DNA from: Gracilaria gracilis
Lineage: Eukaryota > Rhodophyta > Florideophyceae > Gracilariales > Gracilariaceae
NCBI GenBank assembly: GCA_030374805.1
Contig: JARGSG010000030.1
Span: 620,001-684,000, forward strand
Direction: 5' to 3'
DNA: 64,000 nucleotides
The position numbers and the translations under genes were made by a program. Shown here piece after piece: positions 11,578-22,466 of this stretch; position 1 is the stretch's first letter, and the number at the start of each line of letters is the position of its first letter. A model generated the notes under the pieces. The model had not been told where the DNA came from. It made no database searches and saw nothing but the letters and a program-made list of their open reading frames with translations.

Positions 11578-12453
11578 TGTGGGACAAAGCCGGGACCGGA
11601 AAGAAAGAACACAAACCAAGCCAGTGGCTACGCGCAGAAGGTGTTCAATCTTGCCCCCTACTTGGGCAGAGCAGTGTAAGAACCCTCCGATGAGGCCGAC
11701 ACGTGCCAGGAGTAACTCTGGGCAGCCTCTTCCTGACTTACATACGGATGTTAAGGTTGGAATTCGGGGAGGCAAAAGGATGGAATGCACTGGGTGTGGC
11801 GTCTCCTGCAACGGAATGGGCGAAATAGAAGGTAGCAGAACGAACCGCACCGTGGAGCACAGACTTGTGAGAGCGGGGAATAATCCCGAGACAAAAAGGG
11901 CAAACCTGTCCAACAGGGCGAAGTGTAGTGAAGCCGTAAGGAGTAGAACAGAAAAAGGGAACAAAAGAATGATAAGTAAAAGGGCTCTGATGACGGATCC
12001 GTGCTTCGATGTGACGGAGGAAAATAACTTGTCTGGATAAGTGGCAATGTTCCCCGGGAATGGGGCGGAAGACCGTGCGCAAGCGGAACTCAAGTTAGAG
12101 CCAAGGCCTAGTTGACCTTTACTTCCCGTACAGTGGCGGCCAGTGCCACCACTTATATACGGCTAACAAATATCAATTAAAATGCCTAAGCAACCGGCAC
12201 GCCAGCCAACACTACCCACATGTACCTCCGTGGCATCCACTTGCAACGGCGCATCCGATAATCGGGCGCGGGCACACACGTGTCACGCTAATAATGCCCT
12301 TCGTAGGCAGATCCCTAGTACGGGCCAAATAGCCAAATAGATTTCATAATAATAAGAACTTCAGCCAAAAATAACCACGGATATATGAGCAGCATGCCCC
12401 TCAGTTCCTGCCAAGCGAAATTGCTCTACAGTAATTCCAATAGATTGTCCACA
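11578..12453 (-). repeat. 5' LTR of the old gypsy element
   Basis: Read on the minus strand this 876-bp segment starts TGTGGACAATCTATTGG and ends TTTGTCCCACA, giving TG...CA ends. It resembles the segments at 13044-13690, 13700-14313 (inverted), 56392-57239 and 63495-64000. All share a core of the form AGTAAA, then CCCCAACCAGGGTTGGCT or a variant (a short hairpin), then an AGGAAGAT...CTTC block near the 3' end. Gag-like frames begin directly inside it at 11539, as expected for a 5' LTR. The match to the other copies was made by eye. Confidence 0.65.
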
Positions 12454-13043
12454 AATTTCTAAGGTGGGAGACCAAAATTTAGCATAAACCCAAGGGATAT
12501 AAATAGCCAGTAGCTCGGTACTAGGGAGCGGTCGTGGGGCTCATCCTAGAAGGAGAAATAAGGAGAGAGTCCTATAAAGTGTGGCAGCGCCAGCCACTGG
12601 TAGGCGCAATGCGCCTAGTCTACTGACCGCACCCGAGTTGGTAGAATATGAGCTGCAGAGCCAGAGAAGCGGTATATCTTCTGAGATACGACACTACCCT
12701 GCAAGGTTGACTGTAGAAACCATACAGATGTAATGTAGCGTAGAAGGTGCTTGACTTTTACTATGAAGGGCATGGAGCTCCCACTCAGCAGTTATGACGA
12801 GTGGGGCGACTGGCACGACGCGGCGAGAGTGCCATGTGTGGTGCCAGGTAGCGCACTCGAGGTGCGGTGCCTCTGGCGCACGTGTTTCGACATTTAAAAA
12901 CTAAAACTATTCTACTCAATTACTAAATTAGTCAACAAACACCAAGTGCTCTTCTAGTGCCCCCCTAGGTGTAACATACGCCAGATCATACCATGTTTGG
13001 CAGCCGACTATACTACATTTCTAGTTGCTGCATTATATAGTGA
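12454..13043. other. Spacer between gypsy LTR copies, no gene seen
   Basis: About 590 bp lie between the old gypsy 5' LTR and the next LTR piece. No open frame of note, RNA gene or repeat was recognised. Confidence 0.5.
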
Positions 13044-13690
13044 TGTAGGGCAATGCCCGCAAGCGGGAAAACACCAGAAGTCGTCCAGATCTTCTCTCAC
13101 GAGGCCAACCCAGCAGTAGAGCCCTTCAAAAGATGACACGACTATGTCGGGTGTAAGAACGAGGTCAACCCTTCACGAACTGCGTAGGAAGGTGAGACAA
13201 GAAGATACTCCGCGTGAGCGGCGTGTGTGTGTTGTCCTCCAAGGAGGCGAAATTTCCACAGTGTGGCGAGTGCGGAGAGGTGTCAGCACAGGCCGGGAAT
13301 CGCGGGAAACAACCCAAAAGAAAGTGGAAAAAGACGATGGAGTCACGAAAGTGACCAATGAAAACAGCAAAGCCGGAAGACACCCTGTAAAAGAACAAAC
13401 GCGACAATAGTTGGTAAATACTTCCACCGATGGGTTCGTTTAGGTGACGCAGGGGGATAGACAGCCCGTTAGCAACGGCGTATCCCTCAGAGGAGGAGTA
13501 GAATACGGACAAAGGCGAAGTAGTCTGAAGCCAACCCTGGTTGGGGAGATTTACTGAGTGAAAGGGCCTTGGCGCCCTGGCACTATACAGGGAGTATTAA
13601 CTTCCCGTACTGTACGGCTAAAATATCATAAGTATCTAAAATACATAAAATATAGTAGAAAGTACCAGCAATGCTGTGCCAATCTTCTTG
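13044..13690 (-). repeat. Gypsy-type LTR piece (minus orientation)
   Basis: Read on the minus strand, this ends ATTGCCCTACA at 13044. It shares the LTR core with 63495-64000 block for block: AGTAAATCTCCCCAACC and its hairpin, GCGTCACCTAAACGAACCCA, ACACCCGACATAGTCGTG, GAAGATCTGGACGACTTC. An AT-rich stretch near 13630-13670 may be the old LTR promoter. The upstream (U3) limit is unclear because the piece abuts an inverted copy. No internal coding part is attached, so it may be a solo or truncated LTR. Confidence 0.6.
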
Positions 13691-13699
13691 ACTCACCGT

Positions 13700-14313
13700 G
13701 TCCCACGTTTCCAGTCCACAGTAGTGGTCAAAACATGCCGTCATATACTTCGCCCAACCGACATGTCGGAAAATCACTAAGTCGCAGGATTCCCTCCAGG
13801 AGGGCGTTGCACTTCAAGTGGCTTGGCACACGGCCCTTGCCACCCAGTAAGCTTCCCCAACAAGGGTTTGCTCTAAACTTCTACGCCTTCGTCCGTACTT
13901 AAATTGTCCTTGGAGGGATACGCCGTTACCGACAGGGATCTGTGCACCCTCCGTCAACCTAATTGACTTAATATTGAAAGATTTTTACCAACTGTTGTCG
14001 TTTGTTCCCCTGTATAAGGCTCATTTCAGCATTTTCGTTTCTGTGTCACTAGTCTTTTGACTTGCGCACCTTTTTGGTCTTTGCTTTGGATGGTGTTTTT
14101 GACACACGTGGTTCGTGCCGACAGCCTGTCGCACTCGCCGCACTGTAGAGTTTTAATCTTCTTAGAAAACTACACACTTTTGTGGTCACTCCTGGGTCGT
14201 ATTCAACTATTTTCGTTTGTCTGTCAGAAGAGGCTCTGATTGCCTCTCTGATTTTGCAGGGAGGAAGATGCGAATGTTTTCGTAATATTTTGTGGCCGGC
14301 TGTCGATCCACTC
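13700..14313 (+). repeat. Gypsy-type LTR piece (plus orientation, inverted to its neighbour)
   Basis: Here the plus strand carries the same LTR blocks. Around 13850 it reads AGCTTCCCCAACAAGGG, followed by CTCTAAACTTCTACGCCTTC, GAGGGATACGCCGTTACC, a TTTTTACCAACTGTTGTCG block, and AGGGAGGAAGATGCGAATG near the end (about 14260-14290). It is therefore an inverted relative of 13044-13690. The left limit is approximate, and both copies are worn. Confidence 0.55.
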
Positions 14314-16990
14314 CAAGCCCCACTTTTTAGTACCTAAAAACGTGTATAGATGCGTTTTCTTCTACTAAAGGCAGTACTGTAATAAGTATCAATGAGTGGC
14401 AAACAATGATATTTAAGAAACTCATCATATGCTATTGGGTTTAAATGTACTTCAAGAACCAGTGAAATTTCATTAGCACTGATAGAAAAATAAGCAAAAA
14501 CCATTAAACAAAGGCATCATTTCTTTCAAAAAAATTAGTTCATTGTTTTGAAAGTGGGGCTAATAGGACGGATTCTCGGCATACTCAAACAATTTTAATT
14601 TGTAGAAAATTGACAGGACGACCTTTAATATAGATAAGTTAAAATAAAAATGTCTTTAAAATTAGTACAGGCGGGAATTATTTTAAAAACAATTTTTAAA
14701 ACTTTTAAGGTACAAATAATATTCTTTTGACATTGAAAAGATTTGGTTTCTAATAAAGATTTGTTGCTTTAAATAATCCTAAACTTGAAATTTTGAACGA
14801 TTTATTTGATTGCGGTAAGTTGAAGAGACAATTGTTTGGCATATGAAATATTGATGTGAGTATTTTTTGCGTTTGTGAATTCTTCAATTTGTAGCATGGT
14901 GTCGTATGCGGAAAAAGTTAACCAAATTGCTGCCACAATTTAGTATTGGTAATGTTTGTACTAGGAGCGACTATAAAGGCTGTCTTTATTTTGTGCTGAA
15001 AATAGGCGAGCCATTTCTTGTAAACATGAGTATATTGTTGCATTGCTATATATATTGTTTTAAATACTGTGGTTCTGGGGAGGTTGTTTAGTGGTTGAAA
15101 GTGGTTTTTACAAATAAAAAGTAGACTACCAAGGAATCACGATAAAGTGGTCGATTAGTTAGTGCCGACCTCTTGATACTGCTACTTCAAACCGCTTGGC
15201 ATGGCTTTGGCCCGATTTAAGGTGTCAAAAAAAGATGCTTTTATCTCCATCGGCGCTTTCAAAAGGACTTTTTTATACGATTACACCGCATCATTATCTC
15301 AATATATTTCATTTTTTTAAGAATTTTTTTTTGATTTGTTTATCACTGCGATGCTGAATTAGTGATGAGGTACTCGCGATCGTATTCAATACGGGAAGCG
15401 CGAATCGAATAAAGCGCAATCTACAACAGTGTTGTCATTTAGATGTTGGACGAAGGTAGCACTATATTTTGTTACCCACTGTACAATATATACTGAAAGT
15501 GCTTTTACAAGTGGCTGTTGTCAATAAAAATATTCCGTACGTATATTTTTGACGGCCACTGTACACCACTGACCCAATTTTTTCACCGCCAAAACATTTT
15601 TTGCGACACTGGTGGGGTTGCTAAAACTGCCCAATGGGGGCTAAAATTTAGAAATTGAGGGTATTTGCAGTGCAAATTTTGCACCACTATAGACTTGCCC
15701 TAACAGTTACATACTAGCAAAAATAGATGGAGATTTATTTATTTATTTGGATAGTGCCAATAGGAAGGCTTTATTTCTACTTACAGCAATCAGTCACGCT
15801 GTCTAATGAGGTTCAGTAATTCTCACGGCGGCAAGAGAAGTTGCTTGCAATGGTGAAAAAGGACAATTCCCCGCTCGGCCCAGGGTCTACAGGGGTTTCG
15901 CGGCATAACACGTTCAGATTCCGCAGCTGGTCAGCGACTGCTTCTCTTATCTCTTGTAGGCCGTCATTTGGGGGAACAGATCTAAGCAATAAAGAACGTA
16001 GACTTGCGTGGAATAATTGCACTTCTATACTGCTGTGCCAGGAGAATGGACTTGGCCGTCGGTACTTTTATGAACGCAGCAGTTGTGAATTCGTTCAAAA
16101 TGTGGACCGATGTTTGTGTACTTGGGGACTTGCATCCGCTGAATCTGGGAAGAGGTCAAGGAGAAGTTCCACATTCACAAGTGTGGAATTTGGAGATGTG
16201 AATGACGCTAAATGCTGATTGTTTGCGGGGTGGAGAAGCTCGAAGGATGTTCAGTGGTGCAGAACATTTATATCAGCAATCACTGCTTTAGATTCCACAG
16301 CTCAAATAGCGTAGTTCAAGTTTTTTTCCTTGTACGCTATACAGCTGTATGCTATTAGACGATTCATATGGAATCAGTTTCCTGGGTGTCGACGGAGATC
16401 ATGCTTTCCTAATTTGTCTGAAGAAATGCACCGAGCTTTAAGCTTTCCTTGGTCTTGTTGGCACACTTTCGGAGCTACAATATCAAACTTCAGAACCATG
16501 CTAACTGTGTCGAAACTCTATGGACCGGTTCGCGAAAGGTTAATTTGGCACACGGGCAGCAGCGCGCTTTCCATCTACCCTTCCCAACCGCCACCACCGT
16601 ACGAAGAGGTGCTCCTCTAAATCCTTTTTTCATCCAACCATTGTTGCTCAGCATGGAAGGCTAACATTTGCAACGGGACTCTCAACCAGAAACTCCGCAG
16701 CAAATTAGTATCATATGTCCTCGTTTCCTTTTTCATCCCTCTTGTTCATCCCCGGCTACTCCCCCTCCACATAGCTTCTCCTCTTGTTCCCGACTGCAAA
16801 AAGTTATGAATGTTTGTTTGTTTTTGATGCTATTCGTTCTACACGTCGACTATTGACGTAACACAGTGTACCTGTACTTGTACACATGCCTGTAGTTCAT
16901 GTAGGTTACATGACTCTTCTCCCTCCTTACAACAACGCAAATGCACAGATATGTAACTAATTCTCCAACGATGCAAATTGATGAGTTTCT
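14314..16990. other. AT-rich intergenic stretch, no gene supported
   Basis: About 2.7 kb contain only short chance frames. From 14.33 to 15.8 kb the DNA is markedly AT-rich with long A and T runs. Small frames at 15841-16218 and 16330-16620 match nothing I recognise. No tRNA, terminal inverted repeat or LTR was seen. Confidence 0.5.
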
Positions 16991-16998
16991 TATAAAAG
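16991..16998 (+). promoter_or_regulatory. TATA box of the subtilase gene
   Basis: TATAAAAG stands 120 bp before the ATG at 17111. The same octamer stands at nearly the same distance before the Asp-rich protein gene (21023). Confidence 0.55.
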
Positions 16999-17110
16999 TC
17001 AGACGATATGCAGGATACTAAGTGTAACTTCTAGATGCTAACACTTATCTCATCTCATCTCGAACACATTCGCCTTTCATCTACATCTTTCTGAACTCCA
17101 AAGCTTCAAC

Positions 17111-18325
17111 ATGTCTTTCAAAATGTTCCTTTTTACTCTGTTCTCTCTCATTTCGTCCTTCACGATTCCAGTTCTGGCCCAGAAAATTCCAGGCTCCTTT
17201 ATTGTCCAGCTGAACGGAAACTGCAACCAGCAGTGCCGTGGCACTCTACAGAGCGCTCTCACCTCTAATCGGAATACCGCTGTCTGCAACCTTGGTCCTA
17301 GAGGTTCCAAGATTGGATCTCTCACCTTCGAATACATCAAGTGTCCTCCGTTTGCCCGGACCAGGGAATCCACAGTTGCTGCGGTAATTACTGCCAAATC
17401 CCGTGTAGGGTCCGTTCCTGTCATCCAGATTGTGGCACAGGACCGGGTCGTCACTACAACAGGGCCCGCACCTCATACACTTATATGGAATGTGGATGAA
17501 GCCGATGGAGGTGTTAAACGAAAAAACGGAATACCTGTTAGAGATGGGCTCCGTACCTGCAATATGACAAGCAACAATGGAGCTGGCGTCAATGTGTGGA
17601 TCCTAGACACCGGTTGCTTCCCCACATATGACGGCTTCTGTGAGGGCTACTACGGTGGCTCAAACGTGTGCAAGGATAACGAAGGCCACGGTAATCATGT
17701 GGGAGGCACCGCCACCAACCCCATGGTCGGAGTTGCTCCAAGAGCCGTTCGCAGTTGCGTGAAAGTACTCAGCGATAGTGGAGCCGGAACTTGGGAAAAT
17801 GTGATCAAGGGAATCGAGTTTGCAGCCAACAACCGGAACAAATTTGGCAAGGGCGACGTCATCAATATGTCTCTCGGAGCAAATAAGTTCGATGCCGTCA
17901 ACAACGCCGTCAGAGAAGCAAGCAGGCTGGGCGTCTACTTCGCAATTGCCGCCGGTAACGATGCGGACAATGCATGTAATTACTCTCCAGCGTCTACTAC
18001 TGGTCGCGGAATCTTCACTGTGCAGGCTCATGATGAGGGCTTGCATGCTGCTCACTTCACGAACTATGCAACTAGCGATCTCGATTGCACGGATCTTTCC
18101 GCGCCGGGTGTGGATATTTCCTCTTCCGGTGGAAGCAAATCGGGAACTTCTATGGCTTCCCCACATGTTGCTGGAGCGTGCGCGATCCTGCTGTCTGATG
18201 ACTTAGCGCCCACCCGAAGCCGTCTCACCGCTAAGAGCGTCTGGATCCACATCAGTGGAGCGCTTAGTCGCCGCACTACTGGCTTGGCCTGTTCTAATCG
18301 TGTTTCAGGTTTTGGTTCTCACTGA
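17111..18325 (+). CDS. Secreted subtilisin-like serine protease (S8, proteinase K-like)
   Basis: This 404-residue protein begins with a hydrophobic signal peptide (about residues 1-23, ending VLA-Q). A propeptide-like region of about 100 residues follows, then the S8 catalytic domain. The triad is complete: Asp166 in WILDTGC, His193 in EGHGNHVGGT and Ser347 in SGTSMASPHVAGA, with the oxyanion-hole region AAGNDADN also present. It should be an extracellular or vacuolar endopeptidase. Several Cys residues in the catalytic domain suggest disulfides, as in proteinase K-type enzymes. The ATG at 17111 is preferred because the signal peptide follows at once; Met4 is an alternative. A TATA box lies 120 bp upstream. 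Substrate is not inferable. The C-terminus ends soon after the catalytic Ser helix, with no extra domain. Confidence 0.92.
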   Translation: MSFKMFLFTLFSLISSFTIPVLAQKIPGSFIVQLNGNCNQQCRGTLQSALTSNRNTAVCNLGPRGSKIGSLTFEYIKCPPFARTRESTVAAVITAKSRVGSVPVIQIVAQDRVVTTTGPAPHTLIWNVDEADGGVKRKNGIPVRDGLRTCNMTSNNGAGVNVWILDTGCFPTYDGFCEGYYGGSNVCKDNEGHGNHVGGTATNPMVGVAPRAVRSCVKVLSDSGAGTWENVIKGIEFAANNRNKFGKGDVINMSLGANKFDAVNNAVREASRLGVYFAIAAGNDADNACNYSPASTTGRGIFTVQAHDEGLHAAHFTNYATSDLDCTDLSAPGVDISSSGGSKSGTSMASPHVAGACAILLSDDLAPTRSRLTAKSVWIHISGALSRRTTGLACSNRVSGFGSH

Positions 18326-18328
18326 CTG

Positions 18329-21022
18329 GGGCCATACTCTCAGGCCAGTGAATCACTTCCTTAAGTTGTTGGAAGACTATAGCCACAAAACCTCATACAG
18401 AATCCACTGCTAGTTAATGTAAACAACTTGAAGTAAAGTTTTATCCTGCTTGCTGTCGAATGGTTCATCCACCTACTACGGTCTTCCAAGTTAAAATACT
18501 GCAGTTCGTCATTCCGAAGTTTCAAGAACAAGAATATCTCCGTTTATGATGGTACAATTCCCATTGATGACTCAAATAAACTTCCATGAGGATGCGCAGA
18601 GGTATGAATTTTAGTCTTACCATGCAATAGTCCTTGTCGTGTCGTCACAGTCTCTAAGAGCCATGCGTCCTGTGAAACGCGTGTAAATGGCGTGACCTCC
18701 CCTTTGTGTATGGGAGTTTTGTGCTGATAGAGGAGGTGCAACAGCATTTCCATGTTTCCAAGAAGCATAGAATAAGCCATTTTTATTAGATCGTCAAATT
18801 GAATCAATCTGTTTTCTAGGGCGAAAAAGCTGCTCTGTGGCAGACTAGTTTTGAGGGAAGCAGCTCAAGAGTGTCTATAAGGGCTCCGAAGCCAGCGGAA
18901 CCTTCTTGGACACCCTTTACTCTTCTCAGGAATGAAAAGCAAGTTCTTAATGTTTAATGTTCTCTCCTAGCTAGAAGACACAGATATACAGTCAGCTGAA
19001 ACGCATTGCGTGTCGAACCATTGGGTGCATCCCAAAATGCCACCACACCCTCTTTTCCTTCCAAACGCACAGCCTATGAAAGGCAATGTAAAGAGTACTG
19101 ATGAACTCTGATTGGGCAAAATATTTGGCAACCTGGCAATTTGATATTAGAGTTGTACTGGTATACAAACCCAATGGTTTTACGCCTTCACAAAGATTGC
19201 CCCACAGAAGAGTGCGGGGAATACCAAGATTTCAATAGGTCTACCATGGTACAGAAATTAGGACCGACAAGTAGCTCTGTATCGTGTAACGTGTATCGTG
19301 CTTCGCATGGGGGCAGGCGGCATGATTTGGGGGTCCGCCTGCTCCCGTGGCGCCAACAAAGCATGGTTGTGGAGTGGATAGAAAAGAATTCATAATATGA
19401 ATTCTTTATTACACTGTTATTGTCCAAGGACATGTTCCAAAGTTGCGATATGGCCAGCCTCGACGTGGGACCTCTGGGGCGATATAGCACTCTTTGTGTC
19501 ATTACACGGGAGTCTGAACTCGAGTAGTATTTAAAGCTTGCCCACTGGGCTGCATTCGTTAGCGCACGATGTTCGCTTCCCTATTGGGTTTGGTGTGTTT
19601 TTGGTATTGATAGGAATGTTTTCGCGCTGGGCAAACAACCTTTGGTCTTCGATCTTGTTCTAAATCTTTTCTCCCAGGATGTGTGTACTTGGCGAATTTA
19701 GTTTACGTGTGTGTATTGGAAACAATCGTATGCAATAGTGAAATGGGAAATAGCCCGAAGTATGAATACTTTCTAGCTCCTTCCATGTCTTCTGGGTATC
19801 TATTCGATGTCTTTCCATCATCCCAATCTGTCTATGGACTTGACAAGCCTTAGTTACAACAATCACAACTATGTCATGAGGTAAGCTCGAAAGAGATGGC
19901 ATAAGTCACAAAATATGCTTCCATACTTTTTTGATGACGTCTGGATTCATCGCTGAACCAATTAGATAAGCATGCCAAACTTCAAACGACAAATTCTTCA
20001 AAAATGTCCATACGTCTGGGGCTGAAATGTTGCACGTGGTCACTAAGTTTCCCAGTTGGTTCTTAGGTTTGCTTTGTGGAAACAGTTTTTGTCAGCTTGC
20101 TCTTGTTGTGTTTCTCATAGCCACACCCATCTAAAGCATTCAGCTTGGGACTTACCCAAACAAGTCTTTAGGATGATGGTGATGGGAGATTCTCTATTGG
20201 GGAAAATCTTCTTTCAAAGAATTGTCTGCTCTGCAGTTTAGGGTCAAGTTTTTTATAGCTAAGCCTGTTTACAGTTGGTTAGGACAACGACCCACACCCA
20301 GAAACGAAAGAAAGAACGAACAAAATCCAAAGAGTCCAAACCTTGGACTCCGCTGTGGCCAAAGCTATGTAGATTACTAAAGTAGAGGTTCAAAAATAAT
20401 GATTACCGTGTTCTATCAAGGGGATCCTCCATTTCTCGATATGAAAATGTTTCTCAACCACCGAATGGTACCAAACTGGAAAAAAGGGACAAGAATTGAG
20501 GCTAGTCGAGGGCTATCTACGCGATGGGGTGGGATGACTTGAAAACAATGACAGCAATCCCCACGTCTCCCTAACGCACAGACCCGTCGGACCACTGGCG
20601 GACCGGGGCTGATATATGGCATTTGTCATGAACAGCAATGGCATCTAATGTTGAAAGTTTTGAAAAGAAATACGTAATCATGCAAACTACTTTCTAGACA
20701 TAGGGTACAGCAATGTAGATTTCCAACAATGCATGGGTCGCTCAATGTAAACCGCGAGGTGAAGGTGGTGTTTGTGGGTCATATGTTAGTGGAGAAGACT
20801 TATCTGCAATGTTCACCAAGTGATGTTTGACCATATTTGTAGTTTCAGATGATGACATGGCCGATAGACATTCACTCAGTGTCGAAGAAATGTCCCTACA
20901 CGTCACCTGAGTCCAAAGTCAACTCGTGGACTAAATTCTATTGTGCGATTAGTTGTAGAACATCTGCGATCACTGCGCCTCAAGTGGAAAAAGATTCACG
21001 CAAGGAAGGTAGATGAACAGCG
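18329..21022. other. Intergenic, no gene supported
   Basis: About 2.7 kb contain only short frames with no recognisable domains. The one structural oddity is a near-perfect palindrome at 19383-19407, with 12-bp arms AAAGAATTCATA and TATGAATTCTTT around one base. Nothing else stands out. Confidence 0.45.
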
Positions 21023-21030
21023 TATAAAAG
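21023..21030 (+). promoter_or_regulatory. TATA box of the Asp-rich protein gene
   Basis: TATAAAAG stands 118 bp before the ATG at 21141. It supports that ATG as the start rather than the in-frame upstream methionine at 20943, which lies before the TATA box. Confidence 0.55.
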
Positions 21031-21140
21031 GTGACCCTCAAGTGCCCAAATCTGCAACAGGTCTCCCCACAATCACAAGACCAACTCATCCAACTCAATC
21101 AACGAATCCAGTTTCTGTCTATTGCATCAATATCGCAGCC

Positions 21141-22184
21141 ATGAAGTGTTTTATGCTTTCCCTGGGTTTACTCTATGTCCTTCACAGCTTCAGCGTAAAG
21201 GGGGCAGTTGTCCCTAAAGCGAAGCTCATGCACAATGGTCAGATCTCACTCCACAACAGAGACGTTGGGTCAAAACCGTTGCCGCCCTTATCTACTATTG
21301 CAAGTTTTGCAAGTACGGCAGGCTGGAAACGTATCAAATTCACGAGTGTCAGGGATGAGGACGATGGTGACGACTATGGCGATGATGATCGAATCAAAAA
21401 GGTTAGCGTGAGGGATGAGGACGATGGTGACGACTATGGCGATGACGACCGCATCAAGAAGGTCAGCGTGAGGGACGATGACGATGGTGACGATGGTGAC
21501 GATTATGACGACGACGACCGTATCAAGAAGGCCAGCGTGAGGGATGATGACGATGACGACGATGGTGACGACGATGGTGACGACGATGGTGACGACTATG
21601 ACGACGACGACCGTATCAAGAAGGCCAGCGTGAGGGACGATGACGATGGTGACGATGGTGACGATTATGACGACGACGACCGCATCAAGAAGGCCAGCGT
21701 GAGGGATGATGACGATGATGACGATGGTGACGACTATGACGACGACGACCGCATCAAGAAGGTCAGCGTGAGGGATGATGACGATGATGACGATGGTGAC
21801 GACTATGACGACGACGACCGTATCAAGAAGGCCAGCGTGAGGGATGACGACGATGATGACGATGGTGACGACTATGACGACGACGACCGCATCAAGAAGG
21901 CCAGCGTGAGGGATGACGACGATGATGACGATGGTGACGACTATGACGACGACGACCGCATCAAGAAGGCCAGCGTGAGGGATGATGACGATGGCGACGA
22001 TGGTGACGATTATGGCGACGACGACCGCATCAAGAAGGCCAGCGTGAGGGATGATGACGATGGCGACGATGGTGACGATTATGGCGACGACGACCGCATC
22101 AAGGGCACAAGTGTAAGGGATGACTGTGGAGATGATGATGGAGATGACGATGGGGATGATGAGCGCATCAAGGGTGCTAATTAA
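21141..22184 (+). CDS. Secreted Asp-rich tandem-repeat protein
   Basis: Starting at 21141 the product has 347 residues: a signal peptide (MKCFMLSLGLLYVLHSFSVKG), about 45 ordinary residues, then about 12 tandem units to the end. Each unit is mostly 20-23 residues of the form SVRDDDDGDDGDDYDDDDRI followed by KK and A or V. Asp makes up more than half of each unit, punctuated by one basic cluster (RIKK) and one SVR. The last two units diverge (one gains a Cys). Such proteins can bind Ca2+ or other cations, or polyelectrolytes in the cell wall; this role is inference from composition. No known domain was recognised. A TATA box stands upstream. Signal peptide and repeats in frame make a real gene very likely. 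Confidence 0.85.
   Translation: MKCFMLSLGLLYVLHSFSVKGAVVPKAKLMHNGQISLHNRDVGSKPLPPLSTIASFASTAGWKRIKFTSVRDEDDGDDYGDDDRIKKVSVRDEDDGDDYGDDDRIKKVSVRDDDDGDDGDDYDDDDRIKKASVRDDDDDDDGDDDGDDDGDDYDDDDRIKKASVRDDDDGDDGDDYDDDDRIKKASVRDDDDDDDGDDYDDDDRIKKVSVRDDDDDDDGDDYDDDDRIKKASVRDDDDDDDGDDYDDDDRIKKASVRDDDDDDDGDDYDDDDRIKKASVRDDDDGDDGDDYGDDDRIKKASVRDDDDGDDGDDYGDDDRIKGTSVRDDCGDDDGDDDGDDERIKGAN
21346..22178 (+). repeat. Coding tandem repeat of Asp-rich units
   Basis: About 12 units run in the same frame, most 60 or 69 bp with one longer. They differ mainly in the number of GAC/GAT-GGT codons. The array lies wholly inside the gene at 21141-22184. Length differences between units are multiples of three. Confidence 0.9.
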
Positions 22185-22312
22185 TGTGAGGAATAACCAA
22201 GGCGATGAGCACTACGAGGAGGACAATGGCTTCAACTATAAGAAGAGATGAGTAACGATAATGTAATGAATAAATGTTGGGGTTTGGAACGCGGCGATCG
22301 CAAGTGAAGCGT

Positions 22313-22385
22313 GTCTCCATAGCTCAGCTGGTTAGAGCGCAAGACTGTTAATCTTGAGGCCGTGGGTTCAAGCCCCACTGGGGAC
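22313..22385 (+). tRNA. tRNA-Asn (anticodon GTT)
   Basis: The 73-nt sequence folds as a standard cloverleaf. The acceptor stem GTCTCCA pairs with TGGGGAC, the D arm is AGCTCAGCTGGTTAGAGC, the anticodon arm CAAGA-CTGTTAA-TCTTG gives GTT, and the T arm is GTGGGTTCAAGCCCCAC. There is no intron and CCA is not encoded. A T-run follows at 22389-22392 and should end RNA polymerase III transcription. The internal A and B box sequences are intact. Confidence 0.97.
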
Positions 22386-22466
22386 TAACTTTTGGGGCTC
22401 AGTGAGGGGCAGCGGCGCGTAGCCAGCGGGGGATGGTTTTACCTTTTACCGGTCAGGGTCTCTGAT

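Larger units (their letters stand above)
1..12453 (-). mobile_element. Old Ty3/gypsy LTR element, interrupted by a copia element, truncated by the window edge
   Basis: Pieces of a Ty3/gypsy element lie in the right order on the minus strand. From high to low coordinate they are: 5' LTR (11578-12453), gag-like frames (about 11540-9440), a retropepsin-like stretch (about 8820-8640), and reverse transcriptase (about 8000-7190, with a recognisable active-site stretch SIDDVVIYS). Then come the inserted copia element (1260-6998), RNase H (about 1200-890, with LACWCLRLSEFDYDLQY) and the integrase zinc-binding and core region (884-1). The two halves of the polymerase gene fit on either side of the copia insertion. 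The 3' LTR must lie left of the window. The element is broken in roughly a dozen or more places, so it is an old fossil. Family and order are clear, while the exact limits of each part are approximate. Confidence 0.85.

Noticed and set aside
11564-12093. Overlapping frames on both strands, some with hydrophobic stretches
   Set aside because: The stretch is explained as a gypsy LTR. The hydrophobic frames recur in the other LTR copies because of T-rich LTR sequence, not because of a protein.
13165-13512. Hydrophobic 115-codon minus-strand frame
   Set aside because: It falls within an LTR piece shared by several gypsy copies and is best seen as non-coding LTR sequence.
13571-13590. TGGCGCCCTGG, resembling a retroviral tRNA-Lys primer site
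   Set aside because: It is on the strand opposite to the LTR's orientation and inside the LTR piece, so it cannot serve as the primer site.
16330-16620. Small frame ending PPPPYEEVLL, a PPxY-type motif
   Set aside because: There is no further domain, no clear promoter and no family match. One short motif is not enough.
19383-19407. AT-rich palindrome as a transposon end or binding site
   Set aside because: It contains two EcoRI-like motifs and is near-perfect, but no partner repeat, duplication or neighbouring gene gives it a role.
21346-22178. Regular repeats resembling a CRISPR array
   Set aside because: The units are contiguous, without unique spacers, keep one reading frame and lie in a gene with a signal peptide. 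The organism is a eukaryote.
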